Shown here: positions 25,794 through 34,984 of the stretch, in pieces
Layout: each line of letters begins with the position of its first letter
How positions within the stretch are numbered: the first letter of the stretch is position 1
Assembly: GCA_024102795.1 (NCBI GenBank)
Contig: JAGFJK010000275.1
Span: forward strand, 19,552 to 83,551
Source: Pirellulaceae bacterium
Lineage (GTDB): Bacteria; Planctomycetota; Planctomycetia; Pirellulales; Pirellulaceae
Direction of reading: 5' to 3'
Length of the DNA: 64,000 nt
Notes under the pieces: generated by a model
Seen by the model: the letters and a program-made list of their open reading frames with translations, nothing else
Told to the model about the DNA's origin: nothing
Database searches by the model: none
Position numbers and translations under genes: made by a program

Positions 25794-25980
25794 CGGCCCG
25801 CTGGTCATCCAGGGTCCCGTGACGATTGTGGATGCCGAGGGCAACGCCTTCGAGGTTCCCGGCGATAAGCCGCTGATTGCGCTCTGCCGTTGCGGCCAAT
25901 CGGGTCGCAAACCATTCTGCGACGGCTCGCACCGGGATTGCGGATTCCGCGCCGAACAGCGCGCCCGCCGCGACCACTAG
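25762..25980 (+). CDS. CDGSH-type iron-sulfur protein
   Basis: This 72-residue protein carries the CDGSH 2Fe-2S motif CRCGQSGRKPFCDGSH, with three Cys and one His as cluster ligands. The N-terminal part (RLRDNGPLVIQGPVTIVDAEG) matches the short beta extension of bacterial CDGSH proteins. The GTG start at 25762 overlaps the last 32 bases of the anti-sigma gene in another frame, which implies coupled translation. Its stop TAG (25978-25980) is also the first three bases of an REP copy. It probably carries electrons or senses redox state; no partner can be named. Confidence 0.9.
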   Translation: MTPPTIRLRDNGPLVIQGPVTIVDAEGNAFEVPGDKPLIALCRCGQSGRKPFCDGSHRDCGFRAEQRARRDH

Positions 25981-26175
25981 TCGCCTTTCGCTCCGCATCG
26001 TCGCCTGTCGCTCCGCGAAAGTAGCGGGCCTTGCCAGACCGGCAAATTCCGCACCCGCGGTCAGGGACAACTCTTGCCTTAGATCGATTCCAATTTCGAT
26101 CCGGCCAACCAGGGCGCCTTGGCCCGGCAACCATGGCTCAGCTTCCCGCTACTTTCGTGGAGCGAAAGGCGACTA
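25978..26175. repeat. REP copies around the CDGSH stop and downstream
   Basis: A truncated forward copy begins at the CDGSH stop TAG (25978-25996), a variant full copy lies at 25998-26026 and an inverted copy at 26147-26175. The 120-bp distance between the last two is longer than in the composite elements elsewhere. The rest of this 386-bp gap up to 26366 shows no other feature. Confidence 0.85.
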
Positions 26176-26366
26176 TGCCGACTACGCCGACGATCTCGTC
26201 AACAAGTTTTCCCCGCCGGAAATTGGCGGCCGAACGCGCTAAGTTGCTGCAATCCATGGCCCTGCGGCGACCAACGCAAATCGTCCTTTGCATCCGGACC
26301 GGGTGTGATACTCTGGGGAGCTTGCTTTCCGGAATTCTGAAACTTCGCGTAACAGGATGTGGACTG

Positions 26367-27188
26367 ATGGATGAGTCGCGTACGCCGGCGGAAGCCGCGC
26401 CCAACCAGCCGCTCGAGGAGTTGCACTATCAGGGCGAGTCGGCTCCGTTTGTCGGCCGCTGGAATCGGCTGGTCAGCACGACCAACTGGGAGAAGGGCCG
26501 GATCATCTGCGAGTGGCGCGAGGACCTGCAGTCCGCCGAAGCTCCGGCGGCGGAGTATTCGGACGAGGCCTGGAGCCGCCGCGTGGGAGGTGTGACCGGG
26601 CAGCATGCGGGCCGGTTGCGGCGAGTTTACCAGCGGTTTGGCCAGGTGTACCAGCAGTTCGCGGGACTGTACTGGAGCCACTTTCAAGCGGCGCTCGAAT
26701 GGAACGACGCCGAGATGTGGCTGGAGGGTGCCGTCCAGAACGGCTGGTCCGTGTCGCAGATGCGGCGCCAGCGGTGGGACGTGCTGGGCGCCGACGAACA
26801 ACTCAAGCCGCGCGACGAGGACATTCTGGTCGGAGAGTTGGACGAGGACTTCGAACCGGCGCTGACCAAGGCGCCCGATGCGCCGATCGAGGCGGAGGAC
26901 TTCGAGCAGTTCGTGACGCGGGAGACCGCCGAGGAGGAAGCGTCGGAAGCGGACGTGGAGGTGGAGGTGGAAGCGCCGGTCGCCCATCGCCTGGAAGAAC
27001 AGGAGGCGGAAGACGTGGTCCGCCCGTTCGAGGATCTGGCGGAGTTGCCAGCGGACGTGGCCGAGGCGTTCGAGGCGTTCAAGCTGGCCATCCTGCGGCA
27101 CAAGACGGACGGCTGGAAACAGATTTCGTGCCGCGACTTGCTGTCCGCGCTTGATTCGCTCAAGGAACTCGCTCAAGCCCCCGCATAG
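26367..27188 (+). CDS. Hypothetical acidic protein, planctomycete type
   Basis: This 273-residue protein has no signal peptide or membrane helix. The N-terminal 130 residues are rich in Trp/Arg and contain RLVSTTNWEKGRIICEWRE, QHAGRLRRVYQRFG and WSHFQAALEWNDAEMW, motifs I recall from planctomycete hypothetical proteins. The middle (about residues 160-220) is strongly acidic (EEEASEADVEVEVEAPV) and the end is helical again. I chose the ATG at 26367; upstream codons run through an REP copy. The function is unknown. The gene is convergent with the BBP7 barrel gene. Confidence 0.72.
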   Translation: MDESRTPAEAAPNQPLEELHYQGESAPFVGRWNRLVSTTNWEKGRIICEWREDLQSAEAPAAEYSDEAWSRRVGGVTGQHAGRLRRVYQRFGQVYQQFAGLYWSHFQAALEWNDAEMWLEGAVQNGWSVSQMRRQRWDVLGADEQLKPRDEDILVGELDEDFEPALTKAPDAPIEAEDFEQFVTRETAEEEASEADVEVEVEAPVAHRLEEQEAEDVVRPFEDLAELPADVAEAFEAFKLAILRHKTDGWKQISCRDLLSALDSLKELAQAPA

Positions 27189-27190
27189 TC

Positions 27191-27219
27191 CGCTGCTTTC
27201 GCGGAGCGAAAGGCGACGA
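27191..27219. repeat. Inverted REP copy
   Basis: A single reverse-orientation copy with two substitutions, starting 3 bp after the TAG stop of the preceding gene and lying just before the minus-strand terminator at 27233-27271. Confidence 0.85.
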
Positions 27220-27232
27220 TGGCTGACGCAAT

Positions 27233-27271
27233 AAAAAAAGTCCTCGATCGACAAGTGCGTCGATCGAGGAC
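27233..27271 (-). terminator. Rho-independent terminator of the BBP7 gene
   Basis: A perfect 13-bp stem (GTCCTCGATCGAC at 27240-27252 with its complement at 27259-27271) has a 6-nt loop. On the minus strand it is followed by a run of seven T residues (A7 at 27233-27239 on the plus strand). It lies 22 bp past the BBP7 stop. Confidence 0.92.
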
Positions 27272-27292
27272 TCAGGCTGCGGCGGCGGTGGC

Positions 27293-28561
27293 CTAGAAGC
27301 GGAACTCCAGGCCCGCGTATCCGCCGTGCAGGATCATGGCTCCGGCCGAGTCCACCGATCGCATGTCACCCAGGGCGTCCGGGTGCGTCACGATCTGGTC
27401 CGACGGCAGGGCCACACCGGTCACCGCCAGGGCCCGATAACCGAACGTGGCGCTCAGGTTGCGGGTCAACCAGAAGCTGGCACCCACGTTCAATTCGCCC
27501 AGGAAGGCGACGTCGTTCTTCGAAACATCCACGTCGACCGGGTTGCCGAACTCCGAGCTGAAGATGTTGTTCACCAAGGCCGGGCCGGCCGCCCCGCCGA
27601 TGAACTGCCGCTGGCGGATGTGGTTGCCGTAGATGCCCAGCTTGGTGCCCAGATTCAGGCTCAGCCGCTTCGACACCCAGTAGCGACTGCTGCCGCCCAC
27701 TTGAAAGCCGATCAGGTTGTTTTCCGTATCGATCAGGTAGTTCAGCTCGCTCGGATCGCCGGCGAAATCCGCGTTGTACAGGTCGGACGTGAACAGCAGA
27801 TCCTCGTCGAACTTGAAGAACCTCGCCCCTGCCAGCCAGCTCCAGTTCCAGCGCGAGCAGGCGTGGCTGTGGAAGCTGAGCAGGTTGACTTCCACGTTAT
27901 GGATTTCGAAGTCGCGTTGCAGGCGATGCGCGGCGGCCCCATCGACCCAGAAGTTGGCGAACTCGCCGTTATATTGAATGCGGAACCAGTCCAAGGCGCC
28001 TTTCAAACCGCCGGGCACGTCGTCGCCATAGACGGTCGCCTCCTCGCCACCGGGGAACAAGCCGAAGTAGGTGACTTCGACCCCGTTGCGGCCGCAGTTG
28101 AAGCGGTGCCCGATGGTCGCCTCGAAGCCGCCGTACCAGCTCCAATCGGCCGAACGCGTATCCAGGACGACCAGGGCATCGTCCAACCCGGTGCAGGTCA
28201 GCGAGACCCGGTTGCTGTCGTCGCGGGTCATGATCAGTCCGCCAATGTAGCCGTACCAGCCGCCGCCACCGCAGCCACCGCCCAGTTCGCAGCAGCTTTC
28301 GCAGCCGCTCCAGTCGGACTGCATCGCCTGCTCGTAGTCGTTTCCGGGAGGAACCGGGGCCACGTCGCCGGAATTGTCGACCATCACCGGGTCCTGGTTC
28401 CGGGCTCGGGCCAGATGGTTCTGTCCATGATAGGACGTGGGTGACACCTGGGCGGGCAGCAGAGAGGGCTGGTCTCCGAAGTAGCCGTCTCCCAGCGCGC
28501 TGGCACTCAGGCTCAGCAAACCCGCGATGCCGGCCAAAATCTTGACGTAGAACGAACTCAT
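27293..28561 (-). CDS. BBP7-family outer-membrane beta-barrel protein
   Basis: This 422-residue protein has a signal peptide (MSSFYVKILAGIAGLLSLSASALG). A Cys/Gly-rich segment (CESCCELGGGCGGGGWYGYIGG, near residues 86-107) is followed by alternating beta strands ending in Phe (GYAGLEFRF). This matches the BBP7 (PF07585) planctomycete outer-membrane family. On the minus strand AAGGAG precedes the ATG at 28561. A strong terminator follows the gene. The role is structural or porin-like; a specific function is not known. Confidence 0.9.
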   Translation of the reverse strand: MSSFYVKILAGIAGLLSLSASALGDGYFGDQPSLLPAQVSPTSYHGQNHLARARNQDPVMVDNSGDVAPVPPGNDYEQAMQSDWSGCESCCELGGGCGGGGWYGYIGGLIMTRDDSNRVSLTCTGLDDALVVLDTRSADWSWYGGFEATIGHRFNCGRNGVEVTYFGLFPGGEEATVYGDDVPGGLKGALDWFRIQYNGEFANFWVDGAAAHRLQRDFEIHNVEVNLLSFHSHACSRWNWSWLAGARFFKFDEDLLFTSDLYNADFAGDPSELNYLIDTENNLIGFQVGGSSRYWVSKRLSLNLGTKLGIYGNHIRQRQFIGGAAGPALVNNIFSSEFGNPVDVDVSKNDVAFLGELNVGASFWLTRNLSATFGYRALAVTGVALPSDQIVTHPDALGDMRSVDSAGAMILHGGYAGLEFRF

Positions 28562-28766
28562 CGCTCAACTCCTTTTCTGAGCAGCTCCATCACGTTCACG
28601 GCCTGCGATCCATTTACGCGGGCCGAGGATGGGCAAACCAGGGAGCCAATGGCGGGGCAATCCGTCCCCACGTTGCGATTCCGTTCCACGTCGCTCTGGC
28701 ACTTGCGACGGCACTACAGGGAATCGTCCAGCGGAGCGGCGGGAGTTGCCCGTTTCGCGGTTTCCC

Positions 28767-28782
28767 GCGGGAAAATTCCCGC
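28767..28782. promoter_or_regulatory. 16-bp palindrome, possible operator
   Basis: Seven-base arms GCGGGAA and TTCCCGC flank AA. The 12-base core is identical to the one upstream of the His-rich secreted protein. It lies about 206 bp upstream of the BBP7 start. A regulator cannot be named. Confidence 0.35.
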
Positions 28783-28920
28783 CGTGAAGCGTGGCAGTCC
28801 GAAAGTCGGGAGCAGGTTCCGCCAGCGGTCGGCTTTCCTCAGCCGACAGTCCTTGCGCCACGCGAGCCGCCGGCCGGCCCAGATGCTACGGCCCTTACAG
28901 GTTTCCGCGAAGGCAGCACA

Positions 28921-28949
28921 TCGTCGCCTTTCGCTCCGCGAATGTAGCG
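28921..28949. repeat. Forward REP copy
   Basis: A single forward copy with a changed base in the stem, about 78 bp past the stop of the enolase-superfamily gene on the opposite strand. Confidence 0.85.
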
Positions 28950-29026
28950 CGCGCCGCCGCCAGACTTGCCACACACAACCATCCCGCACCTGGCGAAACC
29001 AGCGTGCAGCTATCCGCCCCTCCCAC

Positions 29027-30454
29027 TCACGGTCCCAGCATCACGGGTTCGCGGCGAGCCCGATCGTACAGGTCGCGCCACCGCGGGCTGCCGTCGTCGG
29101 GAACCAGCGTCGTCGTGACGCCCCGCTCGAAGTACGGCATCTTGCCCGCGCGAGCCAGGTCGAGCATGAAGTTCACCTGGCCGTTGTTGGCGATGTACAG
29201 CTTGCGGCCATCGGGCCAGGAGGTTTCCATCAGCCGCTGGGGTTCCGGACGCCGCGGCGGCTTGGGCACCTGGTACTTCCGCACGGCATCCCAATCGATT
29301 TCGTAACCCAGGCCGGCAGTTGTGGGGACGTCGGCCAGGCCACGTTTGACTTCGATTGGCCGGGTGAGCAGCGTATGCTCGTACAACTGATGGCAGTTCA
29401 CCGCGGGCCACGTGGCGTGGCTCAGCACGCCGCCGAATTGCAGCGACCAGGCGGCCGTGATCCCGGTGCCGACCAGTTGCAGCCAGAACGGTTTGTCGGC
29501 CATCGCCGCGACGTGCCCGGCCTGCATGATCTCGCTGGCGCCGTGGCCGATCACGAAGCCGTCGCAGATCTCGTGCTTCAAGGCCTGCCACGGTTCGGGA
29601 ATGCCGTAGTGCATGGCGACCAGTCCCCGCACGGCCTGGCAGATGGCCCGGTTCCCCTCGATATCCTCCTGCGGGATCGGCGACTCGTAGATCTCGATTT
29701 CCGGGTACGCGTCCAGTTCGCGCAGGATGGGCACGGCCCGCTCGGCGTCCAGCAACGTGTCGTTGAAGTCCATGTCGATCTTGAACTCTTCGGGCACCAC
29801 CTTGGTTGCCACTTCCACTTGTTCCCAGAGGTCGAACCAGGGACGTCCCTTGGTCTTGTAAGCCAGGTAGCCTTGGCGAAGCGCTTCCTGGCATTCGCTC
29901 GCCATGTCCTGGGCGCTGGTATCGATGTTCCACCAAGACAGCGGCGTGCGTTCGTGGACCTGGTGGCCCAGCAGGTGATGGATCGGCACGTCGAGCGCGC
30001 GGGCCACGGCATCGAACAGAGCCATCTGCAGGCCGGCCCCCAGGGAGTCGTCCCACATGATGGCCGCCGCATTCTTGCCCATGGCCCGCTGCACGTCCTC
30101 GTCCTGCGAGGCACGCCAGGTGTAGTACAACAGCGTCTCGCCGTAGCCTCGCTGCCCGCCCGCCAGGTGCACCGTGAAGATTTCGGCGTAGCGCCAGTGC
30201 GGCAGCTCGCGATCCATGTTCCGTTGCGGCACGGCCCGGTAGGGAACGCAAACCGTGACGCGTTCGATGTCCGTAACGCGAAAATTTCCTGGCGGCGTTT
30301 GTGCCATGATCAGCTCTCTTGGCGGAAGGGTAACAGACAGACCGGCCGAAGCCAGGCCCAACAGGCCGGCCCGCAGACAATCGCGGCGGTGCAGCGCGGG
30401 GCCGCCCCACGCCATTCGCACCGTCTCGGTCAACTCTTGATGTTGTCGTCGCAT
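29027..30454 (-). CDS. Tat-exported enolase-superfamily (mandelate racemase/muconate-lactonising) protein
   Basis: This 475-residue protein has a Tat-type signal (HRRDCLRAGLLGLASAG near residue 22). The enolase-superfamily barrel shows the Lys-x-Lys motif (YKTKGRPW), metal ligand Asp in IDMDFND and Glu in IEIYESPIPQED. The third metal-ligand position seems changed (VAMHYGIPE where a GE pair is usual), so catalysis may differ. The family removes a proton next to a carboxylate, as in sugar-acid dehydratases. The ATG at 30454 is preceded by GGAG. It is divergent from the DUF1549/DUF1553 gene. Together with the isomerase and dehydrogenase genes it suggests sugar-acid turnover. Confidence 0.85.
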   Translation of the reverse strand: MRRQHQELTETVRMAWGGPALHRRDCLRAGLLGLASAGLSVTLPPRELIMAQTPPGNFRVTDIERVTVCVPYRAVPQRNMDRELPHWRYAEIFTVHLAGGQRGYGETLLYYTWRASQDEDVQRAMGKNAAAIMWDDSLGAGLQMALFDAVARALDVPIHHLLGHQVHERTPLSWWNIDTSAQDMASECQEALRQGYLAYKTKGRPWFDLWEQVEVATKVVPEEFKIDMDFNDTLLDAERAVPILRELDAYPEIEIYESPIPQEDIEGNRAICQAVRGLVAMHYGIPEPWQALKHEICDGFVIGHGASEIMQAGHVAAMADKPFWLQLVGTGITAAWSLQFGGVLSHATWPAVNCHQLYEHTLLTRPIEVKRGLADVPTTAGLGYEIDWDAVRKYQVPKPPRRPEPQRLMETSWPDGRKLYIANNGQVNFMLDLARAGKMPYFERGVTTTLVPDDGSPRWRDLYDRARREPVMLGP

Positions 30455-30610
30455 CGTCAACTCCAGATGCTTGCTTCGGGCCGCCGGCCGCGGCGACCGC
30501 TCGGTCCCCAAGCGCGGACACTCAGGGCGCCGATGGATCGTCCCATCGCACGCGGTCGGCACCGGCCAGCGAGCGATAGTGTAACTGGTCGCGGAGCGGC
30601 ACGCACGTGT

Positions 30611-30639
30611 TTCACGCCCATCGGCGGTTGGCGTATAAT
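30611..30639 (+). promoter_or_regulatory. Sigma-70-type promoter of the DUF1549/DUF1553 gene
   Basis: TTCACG (30611-30616), a 17-bp spacer and a perfect TATAAT (30634-30639) lie about 72 bp before the start at 30711. This is the best promoter match in the window. The 256-bp gap also drives the divergent enolase-superfamily gene. Confidence 0.6.
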
Positions 30640-30710
30640 GCGACTTCCCACCGAGACTATGGCTCGCTGTTCGCCGGCGAGCTCCCGCCAGCCTCTGGAG
30701 AATACCCGGC

Positions 30711-33422
30711 ATGCGCGTCCGGTTGATCTTGGAGCCAGCGCCCGACAAGCGTCCGCTGGCGCCCCTGAGTTGGTTGCGATGTGTGTGCCTGTGCCTGGCA
30801 TCGATGGCGATGGCGGCAAGCTGCTTCGCCGCCGTTGCCTGCGCCGCGGATGACGAGCAGCCCGCGCCGCTGAGCTACGAGCGGCACGTGCGCCCGATTC
30901 TCAAGACGCATTGTTTCCATTGCCATGGCGAAGGCGACGAGCTGGCCGGCGGTCTGGACCTGCGCTTGCGGCGGACGCTGGTCCAGGGTGGCGATTCCGG
31001 GGCGGCCGTGCTGCCCGGTAGCGCCGACCAGAGTCTGCTGCTCGAACGGATGCAGGCCGGCGACATGCCACCGGAAGAGGTCCAGATACGGCCCTCGCCC
31101 GCGGAGTTGGCGACGATTCGCCGCTGGATCGAGCAGGGAGCGGTCACGCTCCGTCCGGAGCCGGAGCGGATCGAGGGCGGTTGGTACGTCACGGAGGAAG
31201 AACGGCAGTACTGGGCGTTTCAGCCCGTTTGCCGCCCGGTCGCTCCCGCAGTCCAGGCGCTGGACCGCGTGCGGACGCCGATCGATCAGTTCATCTTGTC
31301 GCGGCTCGAACAGCAAGGATTGTCGTTCAGCGCCGAGGCCGATCGTCCGACGCTGATTCGCCGCGCGTCGCTGGACTTGCTCGGCTTGTTGCCGTCGCCG
31401 GAGGATGTCGAGCGGTTTGTGGCGGACGAGTCGGATGATGCTTACGACCGGTTGCTCGACCGGCTGCTGGCCTCGCCCCATTACGGCCAGCGCTGGGGCC
31501 GCCACTGGCTGGACGTCGCCGGCTATGCCGATTCCGAAGGCGCGACCGATGAAGATCCGCCGCGGCCCGATGCCCACAAGTACCGCGATTACGTGATCCG
31601 GGCGTTTTATGGCGACAAGCCGTTCGACCAGTTCCTGATGGAGCAGTTGGCGGGCGACGAACTGGTGCCGCGGCCCTGGAACAATCTCCGGCCGGAGGAC
31701 ATCGAGAAGCTGGTGGCGACCGGTTTCCTGCGGATGGCGCCCGACGGCACGGCGGCGGCTGGCGCCGATCCGGCGCTGGCCAGGAACCAGGTGCTGGCCG
31801 ACACGCTGCAGATCGTCAGTTCGGCCGTGCTGGGCCTGACCGTGGGTTGTGCCCAGTGTCACAATCATCGCTACGATCCGATTTCCCAGGCCGATTACTT
31901 CCGGCTGCGGGCGATTCTGGAGCCGGCCCTGGACTGCCGTAACTGGAAGGCGCCGCCGGCTCGCCGCATCTCGTTGTACACCGACGCCGACCGCCAGCGA
32001 GCGGCCGAGATCGAACAGCAGGCCAAGGAGATCGATACCGAGCGGGCCAAGAAGCAACAGGAGTATATCGAGCGGACGTTCGAGAAGGAGCTGGCCAAGC
32101 TGCCGGAAGAGTTGCGGGAGCCGGTGCGGGCAGCTCGCAATGCGCCGCCCAAGGAGCGTACGGCCGAGCAGACCCAGTTGCTCAAGGAACATCCCAGCGT
32201 CAACGTCACGGCCGGCTCACTGTACCTGTACGACCGCCAGGCTGCCGACGAACTGAAGCAGTACGCGGACCGGGCGGCCGAGGTCCGAGCGGGCAAGCCG
32301 GTTGAGGAGTTCGTCCGGGCGCTGACCGAGCCGGTTGGCCAGACGCCGCCCGACACGTTCATCTTCTACCGCGGCGATCACCAGCAGCCTCGACAGCGCG
32401 TCGCGCCGGCCGAGCTGGACGTGCTGCGCATCGATCCGCTCAGCGAACTGCCCGAGAACGACGACGAATTGCCCACCACTGGCCGGCGGCTGGCGTACGC
32501 CCGGTGGCTGACCAGCGGCCGGCATCCGCTGACGGCGCGGGTGCTGGTGAACCGCGTCTGGGGACATCACTTCGGGCGCGGGATCGTCGAGACGCCCGGT
32601 GATTTCGGCGTCCTGGGCGTTCCGCCCACGCATCCCGAACTGCTGGACTGGTTGGCCGACGAACTGGTGCGCGGCGGCTGGAGCCTGAAGCGTCTGCACC
32701 GCACGATCATGCTTTCGTCGGTCTATCGCCAGGCTTCGCGGCGCACGCCGGAGCTGGACGCGGTGGACACGGACAACCGGCTGTACGGGCGGATGCCGGT
32801 CCGCCGGTTGGAAGCCGAAGTCATCCGCGACTTGATGCTGCAGGTCGCCGGGCAGTTGCAGACCAGGCTGGGCGGTCCGCCGGTCCCCGTGATGGCGGAC
32901 CGCGTGGGCCAGTTCGTCCTGGGCATCGAGAACCTGAATGCGGGCCGGCCGGGCGAGGTGATTCCGCTGGGCGCCGACGAGTTTCGCCGCAGCGTGTACG
33001 TGCAGGTTCGTCGCAGCCGGCCACTGAGTGAACTGGAGGCGTTTGACGCTCCCGCGATGGAGCCCAACTGTGCTCAGAGGACCACGTCCACCGTGGCTCC
33101 CCAGTCGCTGCTGCTGATGAATGGCGAGCGGGTGATCGAGCTGTCGGCCCAGTTCGCGCGGCGCGTGGCGGCCGAAGCGGGGTCCGAACCGGAAGCTCGC
33201 CTGCGCCGCGCCTGGCAACTGGCCTGCGGCACGCCGCCGGACGCGCAGGTCGTGGAGCGCGGCCTGCGGTTCCTGGCCGCTCAGACCGAGTACTTCCAGC
33301 AGTTGCCCGCCGCGGGAGATTCCCAGGAAGCGCAGGCTGGGACACTCGCTCCCGATCTGGAAGCCTTGGCCGCCTTTTGTCACGCGCTGCTGAGTTCGAA
33401 TCAGTTCCTGTACGTCGATTAG
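30711..33422 (+). CDS. PSCyt1/DUF1549/DUF1553 cytochrome-like protein
   Basis: This 903-residue secreted protein has a signal peptide (LCLASMAMAASCFAAVACA). A cytochrome-c-like PSCyt1 domain carries the haem motif CFHCH (Cys68-Cys71-His72). DUF1549 (about 190-400) contains SPHYGQRWGRHWLDVAGYADSEG and a second motif CAQCHNHRYDPI, and DUF1553 (about 590-870) contains RVLVNRVWGHHFGRGIVETP and RLEAEVIRDLML. A coiled, charged segment of about 100 residues separates the two DUFs. The family is expanded in planctomycetes and always neighbours DUF1501 proteins, as here. The electron-transfer role is inferred from the haem motifs; the substrate is unknown. Confidence 0.95.
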   Translation: MRVRLILEPAPDKRPLAPLSWLRCVCLCLASMAMAASCFAAVACAADDEQPAPLSYERHVRPILKTHCFHCHGEGDELAGGLDLRLRRTLVQGGDSGAAVLPGSADQSLLLERMQAGDMPPEEVQIRPSPAELATIRRWIEQGAVTLRPEPERIEGGWYVTEEERQYWAFQPVCRPVAPAVQALDRVRTPIDQFILSRLEQQGLSFSAEADRPTLIRRASLDLLGLLPSPEDVERFVADESDDAYDRLLDRLLASPHYGQRWGRHWLDVAGYADSEGATDEDPPRPDAHKYRDYVIRAFYGDKPFDQFLMEQLAGDELVPRPWNNLRPEDIEKLVATGFLRMAPDGTAAAGADPALARNQVLADTLQIVSSAVLGLTVGCAQCHNHRYDPISQADYFRLRAILEPALDCRNWKAPPARRISLYTDADRQRAAEIEQQAKEIDTERAKKQQEYIERTFEKELAKLPEELREPVRAARNAPPKERTAEQTQLLKEHPSVNVTAGSLYLYDRQAADELKQYADRAAEVRAGKPVEEFVRALTEPVGQTPPDTFIFYRGDHQQPRQRVAPAELDVLRIDPLSELPENDDELPTTGRRLAYARWLTSGRHPLTARVLVNRVWGHHFGRGIVETPGDFGVLGVPPTHPELLDWLADELVRGGWSLKRLHRTIMLSSVYRQASRRTPELDAVDTDNRLYGRMPVRRLEAEVIRDLMLQVAGQLQTRLGGPPVPVMADRVGQFVLGIENLNAGRPGEVIPLGADEFRRSVYVQVRRSRPLSELEAFDAPAMEPNCAQRTTSTVAPQSLLLMNGERVIELSAQFARRVAAEAGSEPEARLRRAWQLACGTPPDAQVVERGLRFLAAQTEYFQQLPAAGDSQEAQAGTLAPDLEALAAFCHALLSSNQFLYVD

Positions 33423-33478
33423 CCGTACGGCGACGGTCAGAAAGCAATTTACGTGCATGAGCGAGGGACCGTAGAACC

Positions 33479-34927
33479 ATGAATAGCGACATCCGCCGTG
33501 CCACACGCCGCCACTTTCTCGCCGCGCAGGCCCTGGGCATGGGTGGCCTGGCGATGAGCTGGCTATTGCGCGAGCAGTCGTTGCGGGCGGCGCCGACTCG
33601 ACCCGAACTGCAGCCGCGCCGGTATGACCTGGAGGCCAAGACTCCGGTTCATCCGCCCCGCGCCACGGCCATGATCTCGCTCTGGATGCAAGGCGGCCCC
33701 AGCCATCTGGACTTGTTCGATCCCAAGCCGGAACTGGACAAGCTGGACGGGCAGAAGTTTCCCGGCGAGGTGAAGTACGACAACGCGGCACAGGCCAGCG
33801 CCAAGGTAATGGCCAGCCCCTGGAAGTTCCAGCCGCGGGGCGAGTGCGGCATGGAGCTGTCCGAACTGCTGCCGCATCTTGGACGAGTGGCCGACGAGAT
33901 CTGTCTGATCCGTTCGATGCGCACGGGCGTGAACAACCATGGGCAGTCGATCCGCGCCTTGAATTCGGGCCTCGTGATCCCCGGACAGCCGGCGCTGGGC
34001 AGTTGGCTGGTTTACGGCCTGGGTTCCGAGAGCCGCGACCTGCCCGCCTACGTGGCGCTGATCGATCCCGGTCAGTTGCCCGTGCTGGGCGTCGAGAACT
34101 GGCAGAACGGCTACTTGCCCTCGCTGTACCAGGGGACCGTGGTTCGACCGCGAGAGCCGCGGATCATGAATCTCGCGCCGCCGGCCCGCTTTCAAGGACC
34201 CGCGCAGCGGGAGTACCTGGCGCTGCTGCAGGAGTTGAACCAGCGCCATCTGGCGGAGCATCCGGGCGAGCTGGACCTGGAAGCTCGCATCTCCAGCTTC
34301 GACCTGGCGGCGCGGATGCAGACGGCGGCCGCCGAGGCGTTGGACCTGTCCGGCGAGACCGCGGAGACTCGTCAACTGTACGGCCTGGACATCCCCGCCA
34401 CGGCCGACTACGGGACGCGCTGCCTGATCGCGCGGCGGCTGGTGGAGCGCGGCGTGCGGTTCGTGCAGGTGTTCACGCAGAACCAGTTCTGGGACCACCA
34501 CGGCAACATCCGCTCGGCGCTGCCGGCCGCTTGCCAGAAGGTGGATCAGCCGTCGGCCGCCCTGGTGCTGGACCTCAAGCGCCGCGGACTGCTCGACAGC
34601 ACGCTGGTCCACTGGGGCGGCGAAATGGGCCGCCTGCCGGTGATTCAAAACGACGCCGGGCCGGCCAAAGTGGGCCGGGATCACAACACCTACGGCTTCA
34701 GCACGTGGCTGGCCGGTGGCGGCGTCCGAGCGGGTTATGTGCACGGAGCGACGGACGAATTCGGCCATGAGGCGGTACGGGACGTGGTGAACCACTACGA
34801 CTACCACGCCACGCTGCTGCACCTGTTCGGCCTGGACCGCGAGGGGCTGGCCTACGAACAGAACGGCCGGCAACGCCGTCTGATCGAAGGGGAGCAGGGC
34901 GAGGTTGTGCGAGGGATTCTGGCCTGA
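33479..34927 (+). CDS. DUF1501 protein, Tat-exported
   Basis: This 482-residue protein has a Tat signal (RRATRRHFLAAQALGMGGLAM). DUF1501 proteins have an alkaline-phosphatase/sulfatase-like fold. Typical segments are present: SLWMQGGPSHLDLFDPKPELDKLDG split over positions 60-85, WDHHGNIRS and GGEMGRLPVIQ. It follows the DUF1549/DUF1553 gene by 56 bp and is probably cotranscribed with it. The pair is almost always found together in planctomycetes. The enzymatic role is not established. Confidence 0.95.
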   Translation: MNSDIRRATRRHFLAAQALGMGGLAMSWLLREQSLRAAPTRPELQPRRYDLEAKTPVHPPRATAMISLWMQGGPSHLDLFDPKPELDKLDGQKFPGEVKYDNAAQASAKVMASPWKFQPRGECGMELSELLPHLGRVADEICLIRSMRTGVNNHGQSIRALNSGLVIPGQPALGSWLVYGLGSESRDLPAYVALIDPGQLPVLGVENWQNGYLPSLYQGTVVRPREPRIMNLAPPARFQGPAQREYLALLQELNQRHLAEHPGELDLEARISSFDLAARMQTAAAEALDLSGETAETRQLYGLDIPATADYGTRCLIARRLVERGVRFVQVFTQNQFWDHHGNIRSALPAACQKVDQPSAALVLDLKRRGLLDSTLVHWGGEMGRLPVIQNDAGPAKVGRDHNTYGFSTWLAGGGVRAGYVHGATDEFGHEAVRDVVNHYDYHATLLHLFGLDREGLAYEQNGRQRRLIEGEQGEVVRGILA

Positions 34928-34984
34928 GACAATGGGGGACGTAGTTTCCCGCTCGCTAGACGACGAATTCTCCTGGATGTTCCC

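Larger units (their letters stand above)
28562..29026. other. Upstream region of the BBP7 gene
   Basis: This 465-bp gap holds a palindrome (GCGGGAA-aa-TTCCCGC, 28767-28782) containing the same GGGAAAATTCCC core as 18822-18833, and one REP copy at 28921-28949. No gene was recognised. Confidence 0.4.

Noticed and set aside
28649..30853. Long open frame on the plus strand opposite the enolase-superfamily gene
   Set aside because: Antisense shadow; it crosses an intergenic palindrome, a repeat and the divergent promoter region.
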